A stretch of 64,000 nucleotides of DNA from Planctomycetota bacterium (GTDB taxonomy: Bacteria; Planctomycetota; UBA1135). The notes beneath the pieces are model-generated. The model had not been told where the DNA came from, did no database searches, and saw only the letters and a program-made list of their open reading frames with translations. Shown here piece after piece: positions 53,244-62,296 of this stretch (position 1 is the stretch's first letter; each line of letters begins with the position of its first letter). The position numbers were made by a program, and so were the translations under genes. The stretch spans positions 496,001-560,000 of the forward strand of contig SHNF01000002.1 in NCBI GenBank assembly GCA_004295085.1, read 5' to 3'.

Positions 53244-53344
53244 GTTTCTCTCCGGGCAGGCAGCGATTGCGGATGGTGCGGGACGTGACGAGCGGTGCCA
53301 CGACCAATGCACCTGATTAGCGCAAAGGACGGGATTGCGTACCA

Positions 53345-53367
53345 CGGGGAAATCACCCTGTTTCCCC
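53345..53367 (-). promoter_or_regulatory. Dispersed dyad element, copy B (upstream of Ycf48-like gene)
   Basis: On the plus strand CGGGGAAATCACCCTGTTTCCCC. The core GGGAAATCACCCTG is shared with copies C and D, and GGGGAAA and TTTCCCC form an outer inverted repeat. It lies 102 bases before the start of the gene at 53243, in a 223-base spacer with no other visible gene. Confidence 0.55.
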
Positions 53368-53466
53368 GGCGCATGAGCGGCGTGGGCTCGATGCAATGGG
53401 CGCGGGACCTGGAGGCCCCGCGCCCGCGCTGCGTTGCTGCCGGCCGGAGCAGCTACGCCACCAGCT

Positions 53467-56148
53467 TCACGGCAGGATGGAATCGCTGACGGTGTTGGAC
53501 TTGACACTGCCGGCGCCTCCGGGGCCGCGGCGCGCTACCGCTTGCGTGTGCACGGCCTGGCCGATGGGCGCACCGGCCGGGATGTCCACGCTGAGCAGCG
53601 CCTGGCCGCCCGCATTGGCGTAGGCCGAGCCGATCAGCTGCACCGGGCTGAGCAGATCCAGGCACAGGCCGCCGAGCTGCGGCGGGCAGGGTCCGGCGCC
53701 GACGCCGGTGAAGCTGTACAGGTAGTACACGCGCTCGCCGGCCAGCGCGCCGGTTACCAGGAACTGCGCGTTCTGGCCGCGGTGGAGCTCGCCCTGGGTG
53801 AGGACCAGGCCGCCGGGATTGCCCTCGAGGGTCGATTCCAGCAGCACGATCGCGTCCTGGAAGCCGCCGGGCGGCAGGCTCATGGTCACCGCCAGGTCGA
53901 TCGAGCCGTCGCCGTTGAAATCGGCCGGCGAAGTGAACCCCGCCTGGTAGCCCACCCCGTAGCGCTGCGGAGCGGCGAGCGTGCCGTCGCCCTTGCCCGG
54001 GTACACCGAGACGTCGCAGGGCGCGTTGCTGGTCAGGATCAGGTCGGTCCAGCCGTCGCCGGTGACGTCGGCGGCGTGCACCTCCTGCGCGATCCGGTAC
54101 GCGCCTTCGCGCCCGGAGGTGCCGGCGTATTGGATCGGGAAGGCGAAGTCGCCGTCGCCGTAGCCGAGCACGGTGCCGATGGTGATGGTGCCGAAGGACG
54201 GCTGGTCCATGATCATCACGAGATCGTGGTGCCCGTCGCCGTTGAGGTCGGTGACCTCGAAGGGATGGGCGTTGAAGCCCTCGCTGCGGAACAGGTCGAA
54301 GGTGAAGTCGCCGTTGCCGGGCCAGGTGGTCAGCCCGTAGGCGGTGTTGCCCAGCAGGTCGTTGTTGCCGTCGTGCTCCAGGTCGGCGCCGGCGAGCTGC
54401 GTCGAGCCGTGATCCAGGGTGAGCACGTACGTGTAGGACGTGCCGTTGCCGTTGTTGCGGAAGATGTAGTTGGCCGAGGCCGGACCCGGGTCGGCCACCG
54501 CCACGTCGCGCAGCCCGTCGTTGTTGAAATCGATGCCTTCGACGTCCCCGGCCTGGCTGGCGTAGACGGGGGTGATGACGGCGTCCGCGAACGTGCCGTC
54601 GCCGCGGTTGAGCGCCACCGCAAAGTGGTACGGCGGCGAGTTGCGGTCGGCGCCGATGAGCAGATCCAGGTCGCCGTCGCTGTCCATGTCGCGCAGCTTG
54701 ACCGAGCCCGGGTTCATGGGCAGGCGGAACTGCACGGCCGGCTGGAAGCTGCCGTCGCCGTTGCCCCGCACGATGCGGATGCTGTCGTCGCAGGTGACCA
54801 GGTCGTTGTCGCCGTCGGCGTCGATGTCGCCGTGGTCCATGTCGCTCGACAGGACGCCGACCAGGTTGCGCTCCAGCACCAGGAATTCGCCGTCCCCGGG
54901 GTTGGGGTGCACGGTCAGCACCGAGGAGTCGTAGGCGCAGGTCAAGACGTCGTTGTCGCCGTCGGCGTCCACGTCCGCGACCGTCGCGTCCCAGGTGCTC
55001 TTGGCCGCCTCGTAGAACTGGCTCGGCAGCAGGCCGCCGGCGCCGTCGTTGCGCAGCAGGTGGTAGCCGTCCATGGTGCGCCCGGTCGGGGCCGCGGCCA
55101 GGACGTCGGCCCAGCCGTCGCCGTTGACGTCGCCGCTGGCCAGTCGCTTGGGCAGCCACGACCACTCGTCCATGGCGTAGAGCGTGTCCGCTCCGAACAC
55201 CCCCGTGCCGTCGTTCTCGCGCACCGAGATCACGCCGTAGTTGGGGCTGCCGTTGCTCGCGTTGGCGCCGAGCAGGTCCACGTCGCCGTCACGGTCCAGG
55301 TCGGCCAGCGCAATAGCCGCGACCGGGTAGAAGTAGCCGGTCGCCGGCGGATACAGCGTGGGCGCGCTGAACGCGCCGCCGCCGGTATTGAACAGCACGG
55401 CGTGGCCCTGGGCGCTGCTGCCGCCCGCCACCAGGTCCAGGTCGCCGTCGCCGTCCAGGTCCGCGGCCTCGACCAGCTCCACGCTGGGCGTGGCGGGGTA
55501 ATGCGCCGCAGCCAGGAAACCGGCCTGCGCGCCGGTCAGCCCGTTGTGCTTGAGGATCGAGATGGTCGAGCCGGCGCCGAAGCTGGCGTTGGCGGTGACC
55601 ACGTCCGGCAGGCCGTCGCCGGTGAAGTCGGCCACGACCATGCCGACCGGGCCGCTGCCGGTCGTGAAGTTGCGCCGCGCGGCGAAGCTGCCGTCGCCGC
55701 GGTTGGGCCAGTAGACGACCCGGTTGTCGTCGCCCCAGATGCCGGTGATGGTGGCCAGCGCGTCCAGGTCGCCGTCGCTGTCCACGTCCGCCAGCCCCAC
55801 CGCACCGAGCGCGTCGTTGTACGCCGTGCTGTACAGGTCGGGCAGGCCGAAGGAGCCGTCGCCGCGGCCCAGCAGCACCGAAATGCCGGGTGCACCGTAG
55901 TAGTCATGGGCCAGCAGCGCGTCCAGGTCCTGGTCGCCGTCCAGGTCGCCCATGGCAATGGCCACGGCCGAGTAGCTCGGGAACTCTCCGGTCGCGTAGG
56001 CGCGCCACGGCGCCTCGAACAGCGGATCCTGCTGCGCCGGAGCATCGGCGCCCAGTGCGGCCGCGCCCAGCGCCAGGCACGCGGCGCGGGCTGGAATGCT
56101 GCGGAAGAGTATGTGGTGCACGTTGCGGCGGTTGGGTTGGGCACACAT
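53467..56148 (-). CDS. Secreted FG-GAP/VCBS-repeat protein with shared C-terminal domain (copy 1)
   Basis: 893 residues. A signal peptide ends AADAPAQ-like near residue 39 after a basic N-terminus. The body is a string of integrin-like FG-GAP units with calcium loops (GDLDGDQDLDALL, ADVDSDGDLDAL, ADLDGDGDLDLVAGG, GDIDADGDNDLVTCD, TDLNGDGHHDLVM), each D-x-D-x-D-G-x-x-D-L, about 13-14 units and so about two seven-bladed propellers. The last 105 residues are the shared domain (YYLYSFTGVGAGPCPPQLGGLCLDLL...SVKSNTVSDSILP). Paralogue of the next gene upstream. Likely calcium-dependent surface protein. Confidence 0.88.
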   Translation of the reverse strand: MCAQPNRRNVHHILFRSIPARAACLALGAAALGADAPAQQDPLFEAPWRAYATGEFPSYSAVAIAMGDLDGDQDLDALLAHDYYGAPGISVLLGRGDGSFGLPDLYSTAYNDALGAVGLADVDSDGDLDALATITGIWGDDNRVVYWPNRGDGSFAARRNFTTGSGPVGMVVADFTGDGLPDVVTANASFGAGSTISILKHNGLTGAQAGFLAAAHYPATPSVELVEAADLDGDGDLDLVAGGSSAQGHAVLFNTGGGAFSAPTLYPPATGYFYPVAAIALADLDRDGDVDLLGANASNGSPNYGVISVRENDGTGVFGADTLYAMDEWSWLPKRLASGDVNGDGWADVLAAAPTGRTMDGYHLLRNDGAGGLLPSQFYEAAKSTWDATVADVDADGDNDVLTCAYDSSVLTVHPNPGDGEFLVLERNLVGVLSSDMDHGDIDADGDNDLVTCDDSIRIVRGNGDGSFQPAVQFRLPMNPGSVKLRDMDSDGDLDLLIGADRNSPPYHFAVALNRGDGTFADAVITPVYASQAGDVEGIDFNNDGLRDVAVADPGPASANYIFRNNGNGTSYTYVLTLDHGSTQLAGADLEHDGNNDLLGNTAYGLTTWPGNGDFTFDLFRSEGFNAHPFEVTDLNGDGHHDLVMIMDQPSFGTITIGTVLGYGDGDFAFPIQYAGTSGREGAYRIAQEVHAADVTGDGWTDLILTSNAPCDVSVYPGKGDGTLAAPQRYGVGYQAGFTSPADFNGDGSIDLAVTMSLPPGGFQDAIVLLESTLEGNPGGLVLTQGELHRGQNAQFLVTGALAGERVYYLYSFTGVGAGPCPPQLGGLCLDLLSPVQLIGSAYANAGGQALLSVDIPAGAPIGQAVHTQAVARRGPGGAGSVKSNTVSDSILP

Positions 56149-56251
56149 GCGAGACCTGCCAGGTTGAGTGTGATTGGGTGTGAGTGTTCTGGTTCGAGCC
56201 GAGGCGCGAGGCCGGCCGGTGGCCGCGGCCGCCGGCCGGCCGTCGCTTCAT

Positions 56252-58909
56252 TCATGGAAGGATGCTGGCGCTGACGGTGTTGGACTTGACGCTCTGCGAA
56301 CCGCCGGGACCGCGGCGCGCCACGGCCTGCGTGTGCACGGCCAGTCCAATGGGCGCGTTGGGCGGGATCGTCAGCACGAGCGTCGCATTGCCTGCGGGAT
56401 CCGCGAGCGCGCTGCCCAGCCTCTGGATCGGAGCCAGCAGGTCCAGGCACAGGCCGCCGAGCTGCGCCGGGCACGGGCCTGCGCCCACGCCGGTGAGCGT
56501 GTACAGGTAGTGCACGCTCTCGCCCGCCTGCGCATTGCTCACCGTGAAGACCGCCTGCTGGCCGCGATGCAGCTCGCTCTGCGTGAGGAGCAGGTCTTCC
56601 GGCGCGCCGCCCGCCACGCCGCGCAGCAGCACCACGCCGGGGTAGTACCAGCCGGAGCCGGGCGCATCGCGCTCCACCAGCACGGCCACGTCGCCGAGGC
56701 CGTCGCCGTCGTAGTCGCCGTGGTGGAGGTCCCAGGCCTGCTGGCCGACGCCGTAGCGGACCACTTCGTCGAAGGTGCCGTCGCCGCGGCCGAGCCACAC
56801 GCAGATGTCCTGCGAGCCGAAATTGGCCGTCATCACGTCGCTGAAGCCGTCGGCGTTGACGTCGGAGGTCGCCACCGAGCGCACCTGGTCGAAGTACGAG
56901 GACTGCGAGCCCATGTAGGAGTTGGCCAGGAAGAAGTCGCCGTTGCCGCGCCCGCGCCGCGCCGTCAGGCCGGTGCCGTCCAGGTTGTAGATCGCGGCCA
57001 CGTCCAGGTGCCCGTCGGCGTCGAGATGGGTCACGCCGATGGCCTTCACGTCGCGGCCGGTGGCAACGGGCAGCGGCGCGTCGAAGCTGCCGTCGCCGTT
57101 GCCGAAGGAGATCTCCAGCGCGCCCTGCAGCCCGCTCGGAGTCAGGAGGTCCAGGTGCCCGTCCTCGTTGTAGTCGCCAAGCCCGAGCGCGTGCGTGTTG
57201 CCGTTGACGACGTGGGTGGTGAAGGCGGAGAAGGCGGTGCCATCGCCGTTGTTCTTGGAGATCTTCACCTCGCCGTAGCGGCCGCCCACCAGCACGTCCA
57301 GGTCGCCGTCCTCGTCCAGGTCCGCCGTCTCGACGGCCTCGGGGTCCCAGCCGAAGGAGCTGAAGGTCATGGTCGCGCCGAACGCGCCCGTGCCGTCGTT
57401 GAGCTTGACGCGCAGGTGGGAGGCGAACTGCAGGTAATCGGCGAAGACGAGGTCCACGTAGCCGTCCCCGCTCACGTCGCTGAGCGCCAGGGAGTCGGGC
57501 AGGCGCGGCGTCGTGTAGGTCTCGGCCGCCGCGAAGCTGCCGTCGCCGTAGTTGCGGCGCACCGTGAAGCCGTACTTGTTGTTCCAGTTGTGGCTGAAGC
57601 CAACCAGCAGGTCGAGGTCGCCGTCGAGGTCGAGATCCGCCGCGCCGAGGTTGCTGAAGGAGGTCGGCGCCTGGACCGGGTCGCTCATCTCGATGATCGG
57701 GCGCTGCTCGAACGAGCCGTCGCCCGGGTTCAGGTACACGCAGGCCTCCAGCGAGCCGCTGGCGACCACGGTGACGTCGAGATCCGCGTCGCCGTCGAGG
57801 TCGGTGGCCTCGATGGAGCGCGGGAATTCGCCGGCGCGCAGCTCCTGCGCCGTCTCGAAGCCGCCGGCGCCGTTGCTCGGCACCAGCCACCACGACTGGC
57901 CGTATTCGGTGGGCACGAGCAGGTCGGGCCAGCCGTCGTGGGTCACGTCGGCGGTCTCGATGTGCACCCCGCCGCCGCCGCCGCCCAGCGTGATGCGTTC
58001 GGCCGCGCCGAAGCTCACGTTGGCGTGGTTGCGGAACAGCGCCACGGCGCCTTCGTCGATGCCACCGGCGCCCTCGTGCGTGTACAGCACGTCCTTGTCG
58101 CCGTCGTTGTCCACGTCGACGATCTCCACCGCCGGGGACAGCCCGCCGTATGGATTGGGCAGCGCGCTCATCACCGTCAGAATCGTGAAGACCCCCTGGT
58201 CGTTGCGCAGGAAGGTGACGCGGTTGCTCTCGTGGCCCACCACCAGATCGGGGTCGCCGTCACCGTCCAGGTCGCCCGCGTCGATGTCGTTGCTGCAGCT
58301 TTCGACGGTGTAGAGGCGCCGCGCCTGGAAACCGCCGTTGCGGTCGTTCAGCAGCACGGCGAAGCTGGCGGCGCAGTAGATGTACGCGTCGTGTGCGACG
58401 GCCACGTCCACGTATCCGTCGCCGTCGAAGTCGGCGGCGGTGATGCCGTTGGGGCCATTGCCGCAGTTGAACCAGCCCGCGTTCTCGAACGTGCCGTCGC
58501 CATTGTTGTCGAACAGCTCGCAGGTGAAGCCTTCCCAGTCGCGGCCGGTGTCGGCGGCGACGACGTCGATGTCGCCGTCCCGGTCGAAGTCGGCGACCTC
58601 CAGGTCCCAGGATTCCTCCAGGAGCGGGTACTTCACGGGCGGGAGGTAGCCGCCCGCGCCGTCGCCGATGAGGATGGAAAGGCTCGAGTTGTATTCGTAA
58701 CCCACGGCCGCGAGGTCGGGCACGCCGTCGCCGTTGAAGTCGGCCGCGCGCGAGGCCCACGACAGCCCGTCCGGATACCGGGCGATGTCGTAGCCGATCC
58801 AGGGCGCATCGAACAGGACCGGATCCGGCTGCTGAGCCGGCGCCGGGCCGGCGGCGGCCAGAATGGCCGCGCCAAGCCGGAAGACGGAAGTCCTAAGGAC
58901 GGTTGTCAT
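56252..58909 (-). CDS. Secreted FG-GAP/VCBS-repeat protein with shared C-terminal domain (copy 2)
   Basis: 885 residues with a signal peptide (AAILAAAGPAPAQ). Same design as the gene 103 bases downstream: about 14 calcium-loop repeats (ADFNGDGVPDLAAVG, ADFDRDGDIDVVAAD, GDLDGDGDPDLVVGH, VDVDNDGDKDVLYTH, ADLDLDGDLDLLVGF, ADLDEDGDLDVLVGG) and the shared end (HYLYTLTGVGAGPCPAQLGGLCLDLL...GGSQSVKSNTVSASILP). Both begin with DPxLFxAPWxxY after the signal. They are clear duplicates. Two dyad elements lie upstream. Surface protein of unknown ligand. Confidence 0.88.
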   Translation of the reverse strand: MTTVLRTSVFRLGAAILAAAGPAPAQQPDPVLFDAPWIGYDIARYPDGLSWASRAADFNGDGVPDLAAVGYEYNSSLSILIGDGAGGYLPPVKYPLLEESWDLEVADFDRDGDIDVVAADTGRDWEGFTCELFDNNGDGTFENAGWFNCGNGPNGITAADFDGDGYVDVAVAHDAYIYCAASFAVLLNDRNGGFQARRLYTVESCSNDIDAGDLDGDGDPDLVVGHESNRVTFLRNDQGVFTILTVMSALPNPYGGLSPAVEIVDVDNDGDKDVLYTHEGAGGIDEGAVALFRNHANVSFGAAERITLGGGGGGVHIETADVTHDGWPDLLVPTEYGQSWWLVPSNGAGGFETAQELRAGEFPRSIEATDLDGDADLDVTVVASGSLEACVYLNPGDGSFEQRPIIEMSDPVQAPTSFSNLGAADLDLDGDLDLLVGFSHNWNNKYGFTVRRNYGDGSFAAAETYTTPRLPDSLALSDVSGDGYVDLVFADYLQFASHLRVKLNDGTGAFGATMTFSSFGWDPEAVETADLDEDGDLDVLVGGRYGEVKISKNNGDGTAFSAFTTHVVNGNTHALGLGDYNEDGHLDLLTPSGLQGALEISFGNGDGSFDAPLPVATGRDVKAIGVTHLDADGHLDVAAIYNLDGTGLTARRGRGNGDFFLANSYMGSQSSYFDQVRSVATSDVNADGFSDVMTANFGSQDICVWLGRGDGTFDEVVRYGVGQQAWDLHHGDYDGDGLGDVAVLVERDAPGSGWYYPGVVLLRGVAGGAPEDLLLTQSELHRGQQAVFTVSNAQAGESVHYLYTLTGVGAGPCPAQLGGLCLDLLAPIQRLGSALADPAGNATLVLTIPPNAPIGLAVHTQAVARRGPGGSQSVKSNTVSASILP

Positions 58910-59094
58910 GGTCCGCGTCTCGGTTGGAGTCAGTGCTGGTCGGGTCGATGGAGAAGCGCAGAGCCGCGCGTGCCGTGCCCGGTCGCGGCGGGAAAGGTCT
59001 TCGTACGTTCGTGCACGGCCTCCTGATCCTGCGTGTTTCGGCTCATCCGACCCTCGACCTGAGCCGCTATTAGTCCACCGGACGCGGCGGCCGG

Positions 59095-59118
59095 CTACGG
59101 GAAGGTCACCCTGTTTGC
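59095..59118 (-). promoter_or_regulatory. Dispersed dyad element, copy C
   Basis: Plus strand CTACGGGAAGGTCACCCTGTTTGC, the most divergent copy: one base missing in the left arm (CGGG for CAGGG) and a longer centre. Same flanks as copy D. It is 186 bases before the FG-GAP start at 58909. Confidence 0.45.
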
Positions 59119-59195
59119 AGGCCCATCACGCTCGTGCCGCGCGGGAGGAAGACGCAGGAGCCGTCTGTCTGCAGGCCGCGTGCCGCAAGCGCCAG

Positions 59196-59219
59196 CTACA
59201 GGGAAATCACCCTGTTTCC
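59196..59219 (-). promoter_or_regulatory. Dispersed dyad element, copy D (best match)
   Basis: Plus strand CTACAGGGAAATCACCCTGTTTCC. ACAGGG and CCCTGT form a perfect 6-bp dyad around AAATCA. It is 60 bases before the GTG at 59280 and 287 bases before the FG-GAP start, so it could serve either gene. Confidence 0.55.
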
Positions 59220-59279
59220 GTCGTCGAGGCTGGTTTATCGCCGGCATGGCCGCCAAGGCGCTTATTCTGCGCCGATCTC

Positions 59280-60227
59280 GTGCCTGCATCCGCTCTCCCC
59301 ACGTCGGGCACTCTGGCCCGACGCGCGCTCACGCGCTGGCGCCTCGGTCACCGGCGCGGCGGCAGTTCGCACCGCTACTTCTGGTACCGCATCGCGGCCT
59401 TCGCGCTGATCCACGCGCTGATTGCGGTGGTCCCGCTGTCCGGCCTGCTGCGCTTCGACTTCTGGCGCGGCAACCATCTGTGGCTGGGACAGCCGGCCAG
59501 CTTCCTGGAGACGCTGCGCCGCTTCCTGATCCCGTTCGGCCTGGCAAACGTTGCGATCGTGCTGGTGGTACGTTGGTCCGGGCGCTACCTGTGCGGCTGG
59601 GTCTGCCCCGTGAACTTCATGAATCGCTGGGGCGACTGGCTGCGTGGATTCCTCGGCGCCAAGGACGCCCGGCTCGGCCCGCGCGGCCATGCCATGGCGG
59701 CCGCCACCGCGCTGCTCTTCGCCAGCGTCTTCCTGCTCTGGTTCGTGGACCCGGCCGTGTACTGGGAGGGCACACCGCCGGCGGTGGCGCGCGCCACCGC
59801 TGCCTGGCTGGGCCTGGCTGCGCTGTCCTACGCGCAGATCGCCTGGCTGTCCTGGCGCACCTGCCGCAGCTTGTGCCCATCCGGCGTTTACTTCTCGGTC
59901 CTGGGCAGCAGGACCAGAACCGGAATCGAGCGCAGCCCGGGCGGGAGTCCCTGCGCCGATTGCGGCTTGTGCGTGACCACCTGCCCGATGGATCTCGATC
60001 CGCGCGACTTGCTCGGCCAGGCACGCGCCCCGCGCGGCATCTACTTCGAAACGCAGGACAACAGCAGCCTGTGCATCCGCTGCGGCGACTGCGTGGAAGC
60101 CTGTGAGCGTTTCTTCACGCCGCGCGGCCTGCCGCCGACCTTGCGGCTTGGCGTCCTGCGCGGCAGCGGCGGCGCGCTGCCCGCACCCGCGCCCGGAGCC
60201 GCGAGCATGCCTGCCGCAAGGCCATGA
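59280..60227 (+). CDS. NapH/CcoG-like membrane polyferredoxin
   Basis: About 315 residues from a GTG; the open frame upstream is shadow. Helices lie near residues 40-60, 85-102 (IPFGLANVAIVLVV), 140-158 and 175-192. Two membrane C-x3-CP sites, CGWVCPVNFMNRW and CRSLCPSGVYFSV, are typical of NapH, NosR and MauN quinol-dehydrogenase-like proteins. Two [4Fe-4S] ferredoxin motifs follow near residues 230-285, CADCGLCVTTCP and CIRCGDCVEACE. It lacks the C-terminal Ig-like domain of CcoG. Overlaps the P1B ATPase gene (ATGA). May move electrons from quinol for copper reduction or cytochrome oxidase assembly. Confidence 0.82.
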   Translation: MPASALPTSGTLARRALTRWRLGHRRGGSSHRYFWYRIAAFALIHALIAVVPLSGLLRFDFWRGNHLWLGQPASFLETLRRFLIPFGLANVAIVLVVRWSGRYLCGWVCPVNFMNRWGDWLRGFLGAKDARLGPRGHAMAAATALLFASVFLLWFVDPAVYWEGTPPAVARATAAWLGLAALSYAQIAWLSWRTCRSLCPSGVYFSVLGSRTRTGIERSPGGSPCADCGLCVTTCPMDLDPRDLLGQARAPRGIYFETQDNSSLCIRCGDCVEACERFFTPRGLPPTLRLGVLRGSGGALPAPAPGAASMPAARP

Positions 60228-62296
60228 GCGGCTGCCGGCACTGCGGCCTGCCGGCGCACGGCGCGGAGTTCTGCTGCCTCGGCTGCCGGATCGCCTGGCA
60301 GGTCGCCGGCGCGGGCGGCGACGAAGGGCAGGCGCGCTGGGCCCACGCCCGATTCCTGCTCGCCGCCTTGTTCGCAGTCGCGGTGATGACGCAGAGCATG
60401 ATCCTCTACACGGAGGATGTCTACGCCGTGGCCCAGCATCCAGCGCTCGACGCCCTCGTGCGCTGGTCGCTGCTGGCGCTGGGCGCCCCGGTGTTCTTCC
60501 TGCTCGCGCCGGCGCTCTGGCCGGACCACCGCCCCCGGACGCGGCGCTGGTGGAGCCTGGATCTGTGGATCCTGGTGGCTGTGGGCGCCGCCTTCGGCTT
60601 GAGCGCGGTGCGCGTCTGGCGCGGCTCAGGCGCGCTCTATTTCGAGTCCGCGTGCATGGTGCTCGTGCTCGTGACCCTTGGTCGGTACCTGGATGCCCGC
60701 GCCCGCACGCACGTGGGCCGCGCCGCCGCGCAACTGCGCGCGCTCGTGCCGGAAACGGCGTTGCGCCTGGCGGACGGGCAGGCACTGGCCACGCCGGTGG
60801 CCGAGCTGCGCGCCGGGGACGCGGTGCGTCTCGCCGCCGGGGAACGGGCTGCCGTGGACGGCGCGATCCTGGCCGGCCGCGCCAGCTGCGATTTCTCCCT
60901 GTTCACGGGCGAGAACGCGCCGCGCGCGCTCGGCCCCGGCGAAGTGCTCCCGGCCGGGGTCCTGGTCCTGGACGGCGCACTCGACGTGCGGGTGACCGCC
61001 GCCGGCGGTGCCCGCGGCATCGATCGCATTGCCGAAGCCCTGGAGCAGGCACGGGCGGCGCGAACGCCGGCGTACCGCACCGCCGACCGTCTGGCCGCCG
61101 TGCTGCTCCCGGCCACGCTGCTCCTCGCCGCCAGCGTGTTCGTGTGGCACGCGCAGGCCGGTGCTGCCGACGTCGGCCTGGGCCGCGCGCTTGCCGTCCT
61201 GCTGGTGTCGTGCCCGTGCGGTCTCGGCCTGGCCACTCCGCTGGCCACCTGGGCCGCGATCGGGCGCGCCTTGCAGCGCGGCGTCCTGGTGCGCAACCCC
61301 GCGGTGTTCGAGACCTTGCCGCGGATTCGCAGTTTCCTCTTCGACAAGACCGGAACGCTGACCGCGGGCGAGCGCCGGCTCCGCGGCGTGCACGCCCCGG
61401 GCGCGCAGGGCGCGGCCCTGGAAGGCGTTGCCCAAGCGCTTGCTGCTGCCAGCCGGCATCCGGCGGCACGCGCGCTGAGTCGTGGCCGCGTGGCGGCGCT
61501 GCCGGACCAGTACCAGGTTCTGCCTGGCCGCGGCGTGCGCGGGCGCGTCGGCGCAACGGACTGGTGGCTCGGCAACCGCGCCCTGCTCCGGGAGCAGGGC
61601 GCGCCGTTGAGCGCGGACCAGGCTGCGGCCTGGCAGCGCGCCGAGGACGCGGGCCTGAGCGTGCTGGTCCTGGGCTCTGCAGCCGCTGCACAGGCCCTGT
61701 TCCTGCTCGAGGAGACGCCCCGCCCCGAAGCCGCGGAGGTGCTGGCGCAGCTGCGCTCCGGCGGCGCGCGCCTGCTGATCCTGAGCGGGGACGCTCTGGC
61801 TCCCACCACGGCGCTGGCACAGCGCCTGGGCGTGGCGGCGCGTGCCGAGCTGCTGCCGCAGGACAAGGAGCACGCCGTCGCCGCGGCCGCCGCGCAGGTC
61901 CCGACGCTGTATTTCGGCGACGGCATCAACGACGGGCCGGCGCTGGCGCGTGCCGACGTTTCCGCCACATTCGGCGCCGCCACCGAAGTGGCGCGCGCCG
62001 CGGCCGACCTGGTGTTCCTGCGCGAGGACTTGCGGGGATTGACGTCCATGCAAGGGCTGGCGCGCCGGACCCGCCGCCAGATCCGGTTCAATCTGTTCTG
62101 GTCGGTGTTCTATAACCCTGTTTTCCTGTTCCTCGCCGCCACCGGCCGCCTGACGGCGGTCTGGTGCGCGCTGGCCATGGCCGCCAGCTCGCTTCTGGTG
62201 ACGGCCTTGTCCCTGCGCCGGGAACCTGCCGCCGCGAGTGTCGCGGAACCCGCCCCATGGAGCTTCTCGCCCCGGCTCTCGCACTCGGCCTCCTAG
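60224..62296 (+). CDS. Copper-type P1B ATPase (CcoI/FixI-like), lacking an HMA domain
   Basis: 690 residues. The N-terminus is a cysteine cluster CRHCGLPAHGAEFCCLGC of the kind that precedes the HMA domain in CcoI, but the HMA domain itself is absent. Then come the usual motifs: FTGENAP in the actuator, SCPCGLGLATP with the membrane CPC, FDKTGTLT phosphorylation site, SRHP in the N-domain and GDGINDGPAL. These define a Cu+ or related heavy-metal exporter. CcoI loads copper for cbb3 oxidase assembly. Neighbours (polyferredoxin, SafE-like protein, di-heme cytochrome) match that use, though no oxidase subunit is in view. Confidence 0.9.
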   Translation: MSGCRHCGLPAHGAEFCCLGCRIAWQVAGAGGDEGQARWAHARFLLAALFAVAVMTQSMILYTEDVYAVAQHPALDALVRWSLLALGAPVFFLLAPALWPDHRPRTRRWWSLDLWILVAVGAAFGLSAVRVWRGSGALYFESACMVLVLVTLGRYLDARARTHVGRAAAQLRALVPETALRLADGQALATPVAELRAGDAVRLAAGERAAVDGAILAGRASCDFSLFTGENAPRALGPGEVLPAGVLVLDGALDVRVTAAGGARGIDRIAEALEQARAARTPAYRTADRLAAVLLPATLLLAASVFVWHAQAGAADVGLGRALAVLLVSCPCGLGLATPLATWAAIGRALQRGVLVRNPAVFETLPRIRSFLFDKTGTLTAGERRLRGVHAPGAQGAALEGVAQALAAASRHPAARALSRGRVAALPDQYQVLPGRGVRGRVGATDWWLGNRALLREQGAPLSADQAAAWQRAEDAGLSVLVLGSAAAAQALFLLEETPRPEAAEVLAQLRSGGARLLILSGDALAPTTALAQRLGVAARAELLPQDKEHAVAAAAAQVPTLYFGDGINDGPALARADVSATFGAATEVARAAADLVFLREDLRGLTSMQGLARRTRRQIRFNLFWSVFYNPVFLFLAATGRLTAVWCALAMAASSLLVTALSLRREPAAASVAEPAPWSFSPRLSHSAS

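Larger units (their letters stand above)
58910..59279. other. Divergent promoter region between FG-GAP gene and redox-assembly cluster
   Basis: About 370 bases. It holds two copies of the dyad element (59095 and 59196) 101 bases apart. I found no convincing gene, tRNA or other hairpin. The frames open across it belong to no recognisable protein. Confidence 0.55.

Noticed and set aside
51879..53288. Open frame opposite the Ycf48-like gene
   Set aside because: Shadow of the repeat protein; no leader and no motifs.
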